A stretch of 64,000 nt of DNA from an uncultured Muribaculaceae bacterium (GCA_910586995.1 CAJUKZ010000002.1:372001-436000); one strand, 5' to 3'; counted from the stretch's first letter, positions 55,275-63,576 are shown. Made by a program: numbers and translations. Notes: a model not told the origin generated them from the sequence alone.

Positions 55275-55818
55275 TCTCCACCCCTGTCAGGCCGCCCTGC
55301 TTGGCCGCCTGATATGAGCCGAGGTGCTTCTTGTCGCGCTCCACATCGCTTATCAGCAATTCAAACCCCATGTAGAAGCCCGCGATAGTGAGAATGTCGC
55401 CCTTCATGAGCTTGCTGCCGCGCGATTCGTTGACAAGATACTTGTTTTCGCCCAAATAGCTCAACACCAACAGGCGGTTGGGATGATAAGTCACCTGTAT
55501 CAGCTCACCCGGTAGCAAGTCGGCTGAGTCGATGCTTTCCACGGCGCGAAAATCAGATATTTCCACATCCTCACCCAAGTCTTTTGTCATAAGATTATAG
55601 TCGGGATAACCGAGATACTGTGCGATGATGTCGAGCGACGATGGGCGCGGATTGGCGGGTCCGCTGACAAAGCCGAGCATGCGCTTCAATGTTGTCGTGC
55701 CTAAAGTCTGCCCTGTGGCTTCCTGAATGGCCATAGCAAGAGCCTCGCACTGCTGCGGGTACTGGATGGGAGAATTGAATTTATCCAGGATCATCTGTCT
55801 GATTTTGTCGTTAATCAT
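55264..55818 (-). CDS. Putative regulator with N-terminal helical domain
   Basis: The start at 55818 (MINDKIRQMI) gives 184 residues; an upstream Met at 55860 is less likely because it precedes the -7 box region. Residues about 1-70 are helical, with 'QCEALAMAIQEATGQTLGTTTLKRMLGFV' and 'PSSLDIIAQYLGYPDY', a pattern I recall in uncharacterised Bacteroidetes regulators that resembles a helix-turn-helix. The C-terminal half (about 95-184) is beta-rich ('LLPGELIQVTYHPNRLLVLSYLG'). It converges on the kinase gene with an 11-bp overlap. A DNA-binding role is inferred from fold appearance and from the palindrome upstream. Confidence 0.6.
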   Translation of the reverse strand: MINDKIRQMILDKFNSPIQYPQQCEALAMAIQEATGQTLGTTTLKRMLGFVSGPANPRPSSLDIIAQYLGYPDYNLMTKDLGEDVEISDFRAVESIDSADLLPGELIQVTYHPNRLLVLSYLGENKYLVNESRGSKLMKGDILTIAGFYMGFELLISDVERDKKHLGSYQAAKQGGLTGVEIIC

Positions 55819-55838
55819 GTCTGTCGTTTTTTTATCTG

Positions 55839-55846
55839 CAAATGTA
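55839..55846 (-). promoter_or_regulatory. -7 element of the regulator gene
   Basis: TACATTTG on the minus strand, about 20 nt before the start at 55818. No well-spaced -33 is evident. Confidence 0.45.
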
Positions 55847-55877
55847 GCACGTTTTGTCAAAATGGTGGCTAAAAGGT

Positions 55878-55918
55878 GTGTTCATAACGTTCACAACGGA
55901 AGTGAACGGAGTGAACAC
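55878..55918. promoter_or_regulatory. Four-box GTTCA palindrome upstream of the regulator
   Basis: GTGTTCA (55878-55884) pairs with TGAACAC (55912-55918) and GTTCAC (55889-55894) with GTGAAC (55902-55907). The four GTTCA boxes are spaced 9 bp within each half. It lies about 30 bp upstream of the regulator's -7 box, a plausible place for an activator or autoregulatory site. Confidence 0.55.
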
Positions 55919-56014
55919 CCGGTTTTTCGGTCATTTCACAGAAAACCGCCATCTTTGCATCGACAACGCAGAGGCTATTTCAGCTATAAATCCGGCAATT
56001 AACTACAATTATTC

Positions 56015-56044
56015 TTGCAGAATAAGAATTAATGATTAATTTTG
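56015..56044 (+). promoter_or_regulatory. Promoter of the candidate RNA
   Basis: -33 TTGC at 56015-56018 and -7 TAATTTTG at 56037-56044, 22 nt start to start. Transcription should begin near 56050. No protein start lies within 300 bp downstream. Confidence 0.65.
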
Positions 56045-56049
56045 TCGGC

Positions 56050-56328
56050 ATAACATACTGAAAGCGTTTACTTGACGCTTCAGTTCTGACGATTCGGAAC
56101 TTCGCAACTTCCCAAATATCCTTGTCAGAACCGGAGCAACAGTAGATGCCATGTTGGATATGTAACTCTATCCGCAGTGAGCCGTAACCCATGCGTGGGG
56201 CACGGTACACTGCGCGTACTTACATATTTCGCGTGGGCCTCTGCGTTGTTTCGTTCCTTACAAGGATAGGCAATGCGAAGGCCTCGGATCGTGGGAACGG
56301 ACAGCAAGTACGGCTCCACGCTTTTTTT
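56050..56328 (+). ncRNA. Candidate structured noncoding RNA
   Basis: About 279 nt between a promoter and a terminator, without a plausible ORF. Pairings I can see: CTGAAAGCGT with ACGCTTCAG (56058-56083, one bulge); TTCTGAC with GTCAGAA (56084-56130), enclosing GGAA/TTCC; CCGT/ACGG with inner CCC/GGG (56182-56205); and the closing GCGTGGGCC with GGCTCCACGC (56231-56321). Within the last, CGTTCC/GGAACG and GCGTTG/CAATGC cross, so they are alternatives or a pseudoknot. It does not match tmRNA, SRP, 6S or RNase P features that I know. Antisense ORFs here look like artefacts. It could also be a leader RNA for the gene downstream. Confidence 0.5.
56231..56328 (+). terminator. Terminator-like stem and T7 run
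   Basis: GCGTGGGCC (56231-56239) pairs with GGCTCCACGC (56312-56321) with one bulge, closing a 72-nt internal part, and is followed at once by seven T (56322-56328). Confidence 0.6.
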
Positions 56329-56382
56329 ATATCCCTAACTCCGGTAAGGCGCCGGCCGGAATAAGCATTGAATCTGCAAGAA

Positions 56383-56784
56383 ATGAAAAATCTCAACGCA
56401 ATTACCGGCGTCCACAATGAGATAAGGGACTATCTGTCTGCGAAGGACTTTTCACATCCCTTTGTAATTAACGCTACAAACCATGACCGCGAAGAATCTA
56501 TCGATTATATCATCGATACTCTTTGTGGCTCTCGTACGGGACGCTATCAGATGGTAAAACCTATTGATCAACTGAGGTCAGAGTTGACCCGTGTAAAGGA
56601 TAATGGTTATCTGGTAAAGAAATTCTATTTCAAGTCAGATGTAGAGGAGTCGCTGGCTAAGATCGCGGAGATCCTGGGGGATGATCTGGGGAGCGATGTC
56701 CCTGTGTTCATCATTTTTGGCAATCAGTCGTTGTGTACTGAGTTTGCCGACTGTGAAAAGATTGGTCCTGTCTTCCGGTACTGA
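56383..56784 (+). CDS. Hypothetical 133-residue protein
   Basis: I do not recognise it. The start at 56383 (MKNLNAITGV) is preferred over a TTG at 56368. The protein is soluble, mixed alpha/beta, without signal or membrane segment. It contains 'FVINATNHDREESIDYIID' and a hydrophobic strand VPVFIIFGNQS near the end, which looks like an NTP-binding-type core strand without a Walker motif. It may be a fragment of a larger ATPase-like protein. It lies 54 bp after the T-run of the candidate RNA and has no visible promoter of its own. Confidence 0.55.
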   Translation: MKNLNAITGVHNEIRDYLSAKDFSHPFVINATNHDREESIDYIIDTLCGSRTGRYQMVKPIDQLRSELTRVKDNGYLVKKFYFKSDVEESLAKIAEILGDDLGSDVPVFIIFGNQSLCTEFADCEKIGPVFRY

Positions 56785-56846
56785 TGATGAAACATACTTA
56801 GCTGAAATATGTGGTAATTCATAACAAAACAATCAAATAATTAAAA

Positions 56847-59800
56847 ATGAAAAAAATTGTATCACTGCTGTTGATGCTGTTGTTCGCGGCATCAATATCC
56901 CATGCTTTTGAAAGTTTATACGACGGGGATGTCATTTATCATACTTTGGACGGGAAAACATGCCAGGTATACAGCGTGCGTAATCCCGAAAACCACACAT
57001 CTCTTTCAATTCCCGACAAGGTCTACGGTCTTACTGTAGTGGAAATATACGATTATGCTTTTTCTAATATGAAATATCTGAAGTCAATAAGTCTACCTGA
57101 GACTATTGTCAAAATCGGAGAAGGGGCCTTTAATTATTGTCGTTCGCTGACTAACGTAAACATACCTAATTCTGTTACCACAATTGGGGATATATGTTTT
57201 AGGATGTGTACTCGGCTGACAGACATAGACATACCTAATTCTGTTACCACAATTGGGGATGAATGTTTTACGGATTGTACTTCGCTGACTAACGTAAACA
57301 TACCTAATTCTGTTACCACAATTGGGGATGGATGTTTTACGAATTGTACTTCGCTGACAAACGTAAACATACCTAATTCTGTTACCTCAATTGGCGAAAA
57401 GACTTTTTATGGATGTGAAAATCTTAGCTATGTTTATATTCCATCTTCAGTTAAATCAATCGGAGAGGAAGCATTCAGGAATTGCCGTAAATGTTATGTA
57501 GTCGTTGATCCGGCGGCGGGAAATATTCAGATTGCCAATCATTCGGGGAATTATAAGAAGTTTGCCGTTCCGAATACTGCCGTTCTCGAATCTTATTCAT
57601 CTTATCGTGTAGTCTATCCGGCGGACAATGCAAAAATCATAGATACTGATGTTTACAGCCTTGATGAATCGACGATTTATTCTAAATCGCCATACGTCGG
57701 GAGTGACTATGAGATTCCCCGTACTGTCACTAAGATTGGCAAAAACGCATTCTATAATTGCAGTAACCTCCGGACCGTACGCCTGCACAGCGGTATTACC
57801 GAGGTCGGTGAACATGCCTTCTATAATTGCACCGTCGATTCTATCGTAATTGATGCGGACAATCTCAAGGTGGGTGATGCTTTCCCGATTTTGAGAGAGT
57901 CGTACAATCCTCCGGTATATCGTCCGATTGACGTTGTTTTGGGCGAAAATGTCAAGACAATTCCCGACTCTATGTTTTATGGAAATTCGTTTGAGTTTTA
58001 TGGAAATGCGTTTGGGTCTATAACGATTCCTTCGGGTGTCAGATACATAGGCAACCATGCCTTTCCAGGCATCCAGATAAAGGAAGTTCAATTCAATGCC
58101 GAGAACTGTGAATATTGCGGGGATAGGCCATTCATTAATGCAGAGGCATTCAGTATAGGAAGCAATGTCAAAAGATTGCCTGCCAATTTGTTAGAGAAAA
58201 CAAAAATTACAACTCTGCACATACCGGCATCTCTGATTGATATTGCGGATGGCGCTTTCAACAATGCGTATGATTTAGCTGACGTGACAATCGACGATGA
58301 TAATCCTGCCTATAGTATTGAGGATGGGATACTATTCTCCAGGGACAAGGCTACATTGGTACGTTCTTTACCATCTGCGAAGAAAGTTATATACGATGTG
58401 CCTGCATCGGTCACGACGATAATGAAAGACGCGTTTGCATGCAATAGCTATTTAGTCAAGGTGAACCTTAACAGCTCTATAAAAGACATTGAAGACCGTG
58501 CATTCGCGAAATGTACATCTTTGGAAAGTTTCTCGTTTGGTGGAAATATACATACTGTCGGTCAATCCGCTTTTGCTGATTGTTCCAGCCTTAAATCGGC
58601 GGTGTTCGGGAATAACATCACATCCATCGGTCAATCTGCCTTTGCCGGGTGTTCCGGACTGACAAATGTTGAATTTGGCCAAGGCATCACTACTGTCAAT
58701 GAATCTGCTTTTTCCGGTTGCACCAGCTTGAAATCGATAGATGTGGGGCAAAACATCACATCTGTAGGCCAATCCGCTTTTGCAGGTTGTACTGGCCTTG
58801 AATCGGTGACGTTCGGGCAACGTGTCACTACTATTGGCAAGTCCGCTTTTTCCGGTTGCGCCAGTTTGAAATCGCTACTGATAGGACAAAACATCACTAC
58901 TATCGGTGACTTAGCTTTTTATAAATGTTCCGGCCTGACAATGGTGAGATTAGGAGAAAATGTCACTACTATCGGCAGGTCGGCGTTTAACAGTTGCTCC
59001 GGACTGAAAATGATGAGGTTAGGAGAAGGTGTCACTACTATCGGTGACTTAGCTTTTGCTTATTGTTCCAGCCTTGAATCAGTGGTGTTGGGGAAGAACG
59101 TCGCTACGGTGGGTAAATCCGCTTTTTACGATTGTTCCGGCCTAAAATCGGTTGTATTCGGGCAAAATATAGCTTCTATCGGCATGTCGGCATTTGACGA
59201 TTGCCCGTCGCTGACAAGTGTTGACATCAACAATGCCAATGACTGGAGCCTTGTCGAATTCGCTGACAAGTCGGCCAATCCGATAGTCTGTACCGGCAAC
59301 TTCTCGGTCTGTGGCAAAGATGCCACTCGTCTCGATATCAATATCGCCGGAAAGGATGTTTCAGATTACGCGTTCAACGGCGCGGAAAATCTTAAGAGCG
59401 TCCGTGTAAAGGCGCGCAGTATCGGCTCGCAGTCGTTCAGCGCGAACAGCGAGATGACACATCTGTGCATTGATGTAGATGAGATTGCCGATGATGCATT
59501 TGACGACTGCGACAATCTGCGGTATATATACTCATTATCGACCATTCCTCCCAAAGCGACCGATCTCTTGTTTGCCGACTGTTCGGGGATGAGCCTCAAT
59601 GTCCCGAGGGGCTGCAAGGATGCATACGAGAATGCGTACTGCTGGTGGCGCTTCGGACGCATCTATGAATCCGATTTCGAAAATCTCGACCAAATCTTTG
59701 CCGCCGACTATAAAAATGGCGAACCGGGAACCTCGGGAGTCCAGGATGTTGTTGTGGATAGAGACTATCTGCATTATGATGTTAAGGTCGACAATGGCAA

Positions 59801-59957
59801 AATATATGTTGATAACGCCGATAATTGTTATGTGGGGATTTTCAATATCCAGGGAAATTCGGTTTATTCAGGAACCGGATGCTACGGCGTGGAACTGCCG
59901 AGCGGCATGTATATCGTAGTTGTCAACGGCCAATCTCAGAAAGTCTTGGTACATTAA
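56847..59957 (+). CDS. BspA-like leucine-rich repeat surface protein with T9SS-type C-terminus
   Basis: A 1036-residue protein with a signal peptide (about 1-20, ending SHAF). Nearly the whole chain is LRR_5/BspA repeats of about 23 residues ('LTNVNIPNSVTTIGDGCFTNC' pattern), in two blocks (about 45-225 and 530-800) separated by less regular repeats. The end (about 980-1036) has 'VGIFNIQGNSVYSGTG', 'LPSGMYIVVV' and 'QKVLVH', the layout of a type A T9SS sorting domain, so SprA could export it. BspA proteins bind host matrix and other bacteria. The N-terminal repeats are nearly identical at DNA level. The gene is more AT-rich than the 5' half of the window. Confidence 0.88.
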   Translation: MKKIVSLLLMLLFAASISHAFESLYDGDVIYHTLDGKTCQVYSVRNPENHTSLSIPDKVYGLTVVEIYDYAFSNMKYLKSISLPETIVKIGEGAFNYCRSLTNVNIPNSVTTIGDICFRMCTRLTDIDIPNSVTTIGDECFTDCTSLTNVNIPNSVTTIGDGCFTNCTSLTNVNIPNSVTSIGEKTFYGCENLSYVYIPSSVKSIGEEAFRNCRKCYVVVDPAAGNIQIANHSGNYKKFAVPNTAVLESYSSYRVVYPADNAKIIDTDVYSLDESTIYSKSPYVGSDYEIPRTVTKIGKNAFYNCSNLRTVRLHSGITEVGEHAFYNCTVDSIVIDADNLKVGDAFPILRESYNPPVYRPIDVVLGENVKTIPDSMFYGNSFEFYGNAFGSITIPSGVRYIGNHAFPGIQIKEVQFNAENCEYCGDRPFINAEAFSIGSNVKRLPANLLEKTKITTLHIPASLIDIADGAFNNAYDLADVTIDDDNPAYSIEDGILFSRDKATLVRSLPSAKKVIYDVPASVTTIMKDAFACNSYLVKVNLNSSIKDIEDRAFAKCTSLESFSFGGNIHTVGQSAFADCSSLKSAVFGNNITSIGQSAFAGCSGLTNVEFGQGITTVNESAFSGCTSLKSIDVGQNITSVGQSAFAGCTGLESVTFGQRVTTIGKSAFSGCASLKSLLIGQNITTIGDLAFYKCSGLTMVRLGENVTTIGRSAFNSCSGLKMMRLGEGVTTIGDLAFAYCSSLESVVLGKNVATVGKSAFYDCSGLKSVVFGQNIASIGMSAFDDCPSLTSVDINNANDWSLVEFADKSANPIVCTGNFSVCGKDATRLDINIAGKDVSDYAFNGAENLKSVRVKARSIGSQSFSANSEMTHLCIDVDEIADDAFDDCDNLRYIYSLSTIPPKATDLLFADCSGMSLNVPRGCKDAYENAYCWWRFGRIYESDFENLDQIFAADYKNGEPGTSGVQDVVVDRDYLHYDVKVDNGKIYVDNADNCYVGIFNIQGNSVYSGTGCYGVELPSGMYIVVVNGQSQKVLVH
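57147..57422 (+). repeat. Four near-identical 69-bp tandem repeats in the BspA-like gene
   Basis: Units begin CTGAC at 57147, 57216, 57285 and 57354. Each holds ACATACCTAATTCTGTTACC with few changes. Each unit is 23 codons, one LRR, so gain or loss of a unit keeps the frame. Confidence 0.9.
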
Positions 59958-60036
59958 TCTTGACATGGTGCTGGAATCCGGCCAAACAACGTAGACATAT
60001 CCTAAGCCTACATATCGACTGAAACCACCCGCATAA

Positions 60037-60083
60037 ATGAACTGCACTCAGGAAGTCACACAAACTTCCAGGGTGCAGTTCAT
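60037..60083 (+). terminator. Terminator-like hairpin after the BspA-like gene
   Basis: ATGAACTGCAC (60037-60047) and GTGCAGTTCAT (60073-60083), with an inner GGAAGT/ACTTCC, 79 bp after the stop. The T-run (AATTTCT) is weak. Confidence 0.65.
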
Positions 60084-60149
60084 AATTTCTGGCACAATAT
60101 CAATTATAGGACTGTTATTTTCTCTATGGTAAATCTGGATTATTTTCTT

Positions 60150-60157
60150 TAAATTTG
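60150..60157 (+). promoter_or_regulatory. -7 element of the ATPase/TOPRIM cassette
   Basis: TAAATTTG, about 70 bp before the ATG at 60227. No TTG at the expected -33 position. Confidence 0.45.
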
Positions 60158-60226
60158 CAAAGTGCTCTGTGCCGGATACGCAAAACGCTGTGGCATTTCA
60201 GAGATAACAAAAATAATAGGCCTGCT

Positions 60227-62344
60227 ATGGATACAAAGAATATAAAGAAACATATAAACCGACTTCTGTTGGATCCAAATAATTATCGCTTCATTGACCA
60301 TCCGTTCTATACTGCGGTTGATCCAAGCAAGGTGGCAGACACTACTATACAGCAGCGTACAGCCGGATTTCTGCGCGGAAAAAACAATGAGAATATCGAA
60401 GATCTGATCAACAGTTTCAAGACCAATGGTATCCTACGGCAGGACCCTATACAGGTTAAAAAGATAAATGATGAATTCTATGTCGTCATTGAAGGCAACC
60501 GAAGGGTAGCCACTTTGAAATACCTGTATGATATAGTCAAGAATCATGGAATTGTCGGCGTGTTGACTGAAAATGATTTCAAAAGCATTGATCTTATTGA
60601 AATTGAAGGTGAAGACAAACAGCAGGAACTGATTGCAATGGGTCTTAACCACATCGGCGGCAAAAAAAAATGGAGTCCTCTCAATCAGTCAAAATTAATT
60701 CAGGACCTTATGTCGATACATGGCATGTCCACCGCCGAGATATGCAACGCACTTGGTATCTCCAAACAATTGCTTAACAAGAGCCTGCGCACTCTGGCCT
60801 TGATCGAGGCATACCGGGATAGTGATTATGGAGATCAGTTCGAGACAACCATGTATTCAATTTTTGAAGAAATAGTCAAGAGTCCTGCACTCAGACAATG
60901 GTTGGGTTGGGATGAGAAGGAGATGGTATGCAGAGATGCAGTAAATCAGGAAAGAATATTCAGTTGGATTTCCAAAGCAGAGGTGGATGATGACTCCACC
61001 GATTTCCCTAAAGTAGAACTTCCAATTATAACCAAGAGTTCCGAAATCAGGGAGCTATCCAAGTTCATTTCTGATCCAAAGGCAATCTCCACTATGGAGG
61101 AAGCCAGAAGCATCACAAAAGGTCTTATCGACAGCGAGGCCTTAGGAGAATCGCGTATTCAGAACGCGATAAAGAATATCCGGTCTGAAATAGATGCAAC
61201 CTTGAAATTCAGTGATTTTATTACGCCTGAAAACAAAAGGAGCTTTGAGAAACTCCAAGGCAAACTGAAATTACTATTGTCTGATCCTGCTTCCGGCATG
61301 AGATTATCAACGTCTTCAGATATACAGCCTTTGGATATAGATGTAATTTCTCACTTCTCAAAAGCTACCGTAGGATCTTATCGAAGAATCAAGGATCTCA
61401 AGCTTGACAACCTGAAGCGTATTAATTTATTTGTGGGTCCTAACAATTCAGGAAAGACATCTATCCTGGAATGCTTTTACCTGATGACTCGGCTGAACGA
61501 CTTAGCCGCGTTTCTTGAAGCGGAACAATTAAGAAGCAAATCGGAGGAGTTCAACCCGGAAGCCATCGTAAGCAATATTCCTGCTAATATCAACATTACA
61601 GGTACTTTCAATAATTCTACAACAAAAGTATCGCTTGCAAAAGAGAATACAGAAGAAAATATCGACCGTACGGCTTACCTGACAACTCTCTTTGCGGATG
61701 CCATATATGGAGAACAGGAGTGGAAATCTTATACCAATGTGTACCAGAATAGCGACCCGCAGATTTTCTATACTTCCGCAGCACATCTATGCAAGGCCTG
61801 TTTCACAAGCCCATACCTGCATAACCGGAAAAAGGTGCAAGAGGCCCACAAATTTGCAGTAGAAAAGAAACTACTGAAAAGAATCATTGATTTTCTAAAA
61901 AGAGAAGTTGATTCCAATATTGAAAATATTGAGCAGATTACTCTCAACGGTGATTCGAGATTCATAGTCTCGTCGAGCCTGCATTCTTCCGGAATTGATA
62001 TTACTAAATATGGAGAAGGATTACAGCGTATCTTTGAAATTGCACTCTTACTCGCATACTGCAACAACGGGGTGCTCTGCATTGATGAAATTGACAGCGG
62101 TATTCACAATAAACTCCTCAAGAAATTCACAAAATTTGTCTTGGATCTGGCATCCGAGTTTAATGTCCAGGTGTTCGTCTCGACACATAGCAAAGAATGC
62201 GTCGACGCTTTTGCGGCTCTTGATTCCGAGGAACTTATGGCTTATAAAATGAAGTTCAAAGAAGATCAATCTCTTGATTTCCGCTTCATTGGTGGCAAAC
62301 GCCTGAATGAGATGGTAGAAGATATGGATATTGACATTAGATAA
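60227..62344 (+). CDS. ParB-like domain fused to an OLD/AAA-type ATPase
   Basis: The start at 60227 gives 705 residues (MDTKNIKKHI); upstream in-frame codons overlap the promoter. The N-terminus (about 8-110) resembles a ParB/Srx domain: LLLDPNNYRF, 'GILRQDPIQVKK' and EGNRRVATL (GNRR at 90-93). A helix-turn-helix follows (about 150-190, 'MSTAEICNALGISKQLLNKSL'). The C-terminal ATPase has Walker A GPNNSGKTS (404-412), a 'YGEGLQRIFEIALLLAY' ABC/OLD-type signature stretch, Walker B LCIDE (Asp620, Glu621) and VSTHSKE (His654). It has no TOPRIM domain of its own; that is in the next gene, 11 bp away. A defence or DNA-surveillance role is inferred. Confidence 0.8.
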   Translation: MDTKNIKKHINRLLLDPNNYRFIDHPFYTAVDPSKVADTTIQQRTAGFLRGKNNENIEDLINSFKTNGILRQDPIQVKKINDEFYVVIEGNRRVATLKYLYDIVKNHGIVGVLTENDFKSIDLIEIEGEDKQQELIAMGLNHIGGKKKWSPLNQSKLIQDLMSIHGMSTAEICNALGISKQLLNKSLRTLALIEAYRDSDYGDQFETTMYSIFEEIVKSPALRQWLGWDEKEMVCRDAVNQERIFSWISKAEVDDDSTDFPKVELPIITKSSEIRELSKFISDPKAISTMEEARSITKGLIDSEALGESRIQNAIKNIRSEIDATLKFSDFITPENKRSFEKLQGKLKLLLSDPASGMRLSTSSDIQPLDIDVISHFSKATVGSYRRIKDLKLDNLKRINLFVGPNNSGKTSILECFYLMTRLNDLAAFLEAEQLRSKSEEFNPEAIVSNIPANINITGTFNNSTTKVSLAKENTEENIDRTAYLTTLFADAIYGEQEWKSYTNVYQNSDPQIFYTSAAHLCKACFTSPYLHNRKKVQEAHKFAVEKKLLKRIIDFLKREVDSNIENIEQITLNGDSRFIVSSSLHSSGIDITKYGEGLQRIFEIALLLAYCNNGVLCIDEIDSGIHNKLLKKFTKFVLDLASEFNVQVFVSTHSKECVDAFAALDSEELMAYKMKFKEDQSLDFRFIGGKRLNEMVEDMDIDIR

Positions 62345-62355
62345 GGTTCTGAATC

Positions 62356-63255
62356 ATGAGAATAGTTTTCGTATTGTGTGAAGGCCCTCACGATGTTGCT
62401 TTTCTGTCAAGGCTTCTCAGTGCTGATGGCTACTTAAAGTACAGGCAACCACTATCCAAGTTCCCTAAACCACTCGACGGTTGGATGACCCAAATTTCCA
62501 GGAATCTAAGTATCGAGGATCTTAGCCTGGATAGAATGTACGACGACATTAAAGCTGTTTTGCCAAGCAATGCAATGCTTAATGAGGAAAAGGATCAATT
62601 GATTCTACTATATTCCATGAGCGGCGATTCTCATGAAGAAAGGCGTAATAAAGTTATTTCAACATTGAAAAGTTGGAGTCAACCGCCGGTTGAAGAAAAG
62701 GAATTCTCTCTGATGGAAGAATGTTCTGAAATTGGAAATAACTATGGACTGATAGTTATTTTTGATGCTGATGACATGGGCGTTAACTCCAGAATTGAAG
62801 AAGCGAAAGCGAACCTTTGCAAATATTTTCCTATAGTTGAATCTATCACAAAAAACGGAGAGATCACTTACCCGGATGAGATTATAAAAATAGGAATTTA
62901 TATTTTTGCAGACCCCTCCACAAAAAAGGGCACTCTTGAAAGTATCCTCCTGCCTCTTATGCGACATGACAATGAAAGTATGTTTGATGACGCCAAAGAC
63001 TTTTTAAGTAAGCATCATGACGATACACGCCTGAAATCTTTGATTTTCAAAAAGACGCCAGAGGGCATAATTGAAACAAGGGATAAGAAAAACAAATTTC
63101 ACCCGATTAAGTCCATAATGGGTGTAGTCGGACAATTGCAGAATTCGGGTACATCCAATACTGTATGTATTGAGAAAGCAGATTATATAACGCTTGAAAA
63201 GATCCAAAAAGACAGTATCTGTCAGGATATTCTACAAATGTTCAGTAAATTGTAG
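62356..63255 (+). CDS. TOPRIM-like partner of the ParB/ATPase
   Basis: A 299-residue protein. The N-terminus has FVLCEGPHDVAFL (Glu9, Asp13), the TOPRIM glutamate motif. The middle has VIFDADDMG (Asp137, Asp139), matching the DxD motif. The spacing is longer than in a minimal TOPRIM, with an insert of about 110 residues between the motifs, as in DUF3226/DUF4435-like proteins. The remaining C-terminal part is helical and charged. OLD-family nucleases join ATPase and TOPRIM in one chain; here they are separate, 11 bp apart and probably co-translated. Nuclease activity is inferred from the motifs only. Confidence 0.7.
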   Translation: MRIVFVLCEGPHDVAFLSRLLSADGYLKYRQPLSKFPKPLDGWMTQISRNLSIEDLSLDRMYDDIKAVLPSNAMLNEEKDQLILLYSMSGDSHEERRNKVISTLKSWSQPPVEEKEFSLMEECSEIGNNYGLIVIFDADDMGVNSRIEEAKANLCKYFPIVESITKNGEITYPDEIIKIGIYIFADPSTKKGTLESILLPLMRHDNESMFDDAKDFLSKHHDDTRLKSLIFKKTPEGIIETRDKKNKFHPIKSIMGVVGQLQNSGTSNTVCIEKADYITLEKIQKDSICQDILQMFSKL

Positions 63256-63287
63256 ACCACGTATAGAAAACCCATCATAATCGCCAA

Positions 63288-63449
63288 TCAATTTATGCGC
63301 TTATAGTGTGCTGGCAGTCCGATTTCATTAGGCTCATGATACACGGCATCAAGCAGTAGCCCTTCCACATAGTTGTTAAGGCTCCGGCGGTCCTTGGCTG
63401 CGAGTTCCTTCAGTTTGTCAAGGAGATAAGTTGGCAAACGGAATCACAT
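63288..63449 (-). pseudogene. Broken RHH/HicB-like antitoxin gene
   Basis: The minus-strand frame ending at 63288 reads FRLPTYLLDKLKELAAKD, then RRSLNNYVEGLLLDAVYH, then EPNE. This pattern is familiar from small Bacteroidetes antitoxin-type proteins with a ribbon-helix-helix. Just before FRLP, after an ATG at 63449, a TGA stop (63446-63444) interrupts the frame, where CGA would restore it. After EPNE the sequence becomes unrelated and stops early (IGLPAHYKRIN). So it is truncated at both ends. A 48-residue product from a TTG is possible but unlikely. Confidence 0.6.
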
Positions 63450-63576
63450 ACAAATTCCACCGCTAAAAAGTTCGAACCAACATATGTCGAAATATTGAAA
63501 TAATAGTAAAAGTATTGCAGCTATTTATCGCAGTTAGCCACACCATGAAATGTCCCGGCTAAGAATTACAAAAAAA

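Larger units (their letters stand above)
55819..56382. other. 564-bp gap holding a palindrome, promoter, RNA locus and terminator
   Basis: No credible protein gene. From left to right: the regulator's -7 box and four-box palindrome, a plus-strand promoter (56015-56044), a strongly structured segment (56050-56321), a T7 run, then 54 bp before the start of the 133-residue protein. Confidence 0.7.

Noticed and set aside
56125..56319. Minus-strand ORFs over the candidate RNA as real proteins
   Set aside because: They coincide with paired RNA segments, have no promoter on that strand and have unlikely composition.
56231..56321. Group II intron domain V remnant, because of a GAGCCGTAC-like stretch on the minus strand
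   Set aside because: The matching hairpin partner and the AY bulge are missing, and there is no reverse transcriptase nearby.
57147..57422. Direct repeats as a CRISPR array
   Set aside because: The units are contiguous, in frame and encode LRRs; there are no spacers or cas genes.
63288..63449. HEPN domain, suggested by the HEPNE string
   Set aside because: It is a chance string in the antitoxin-like remnant; no RX4-6H motif is present.
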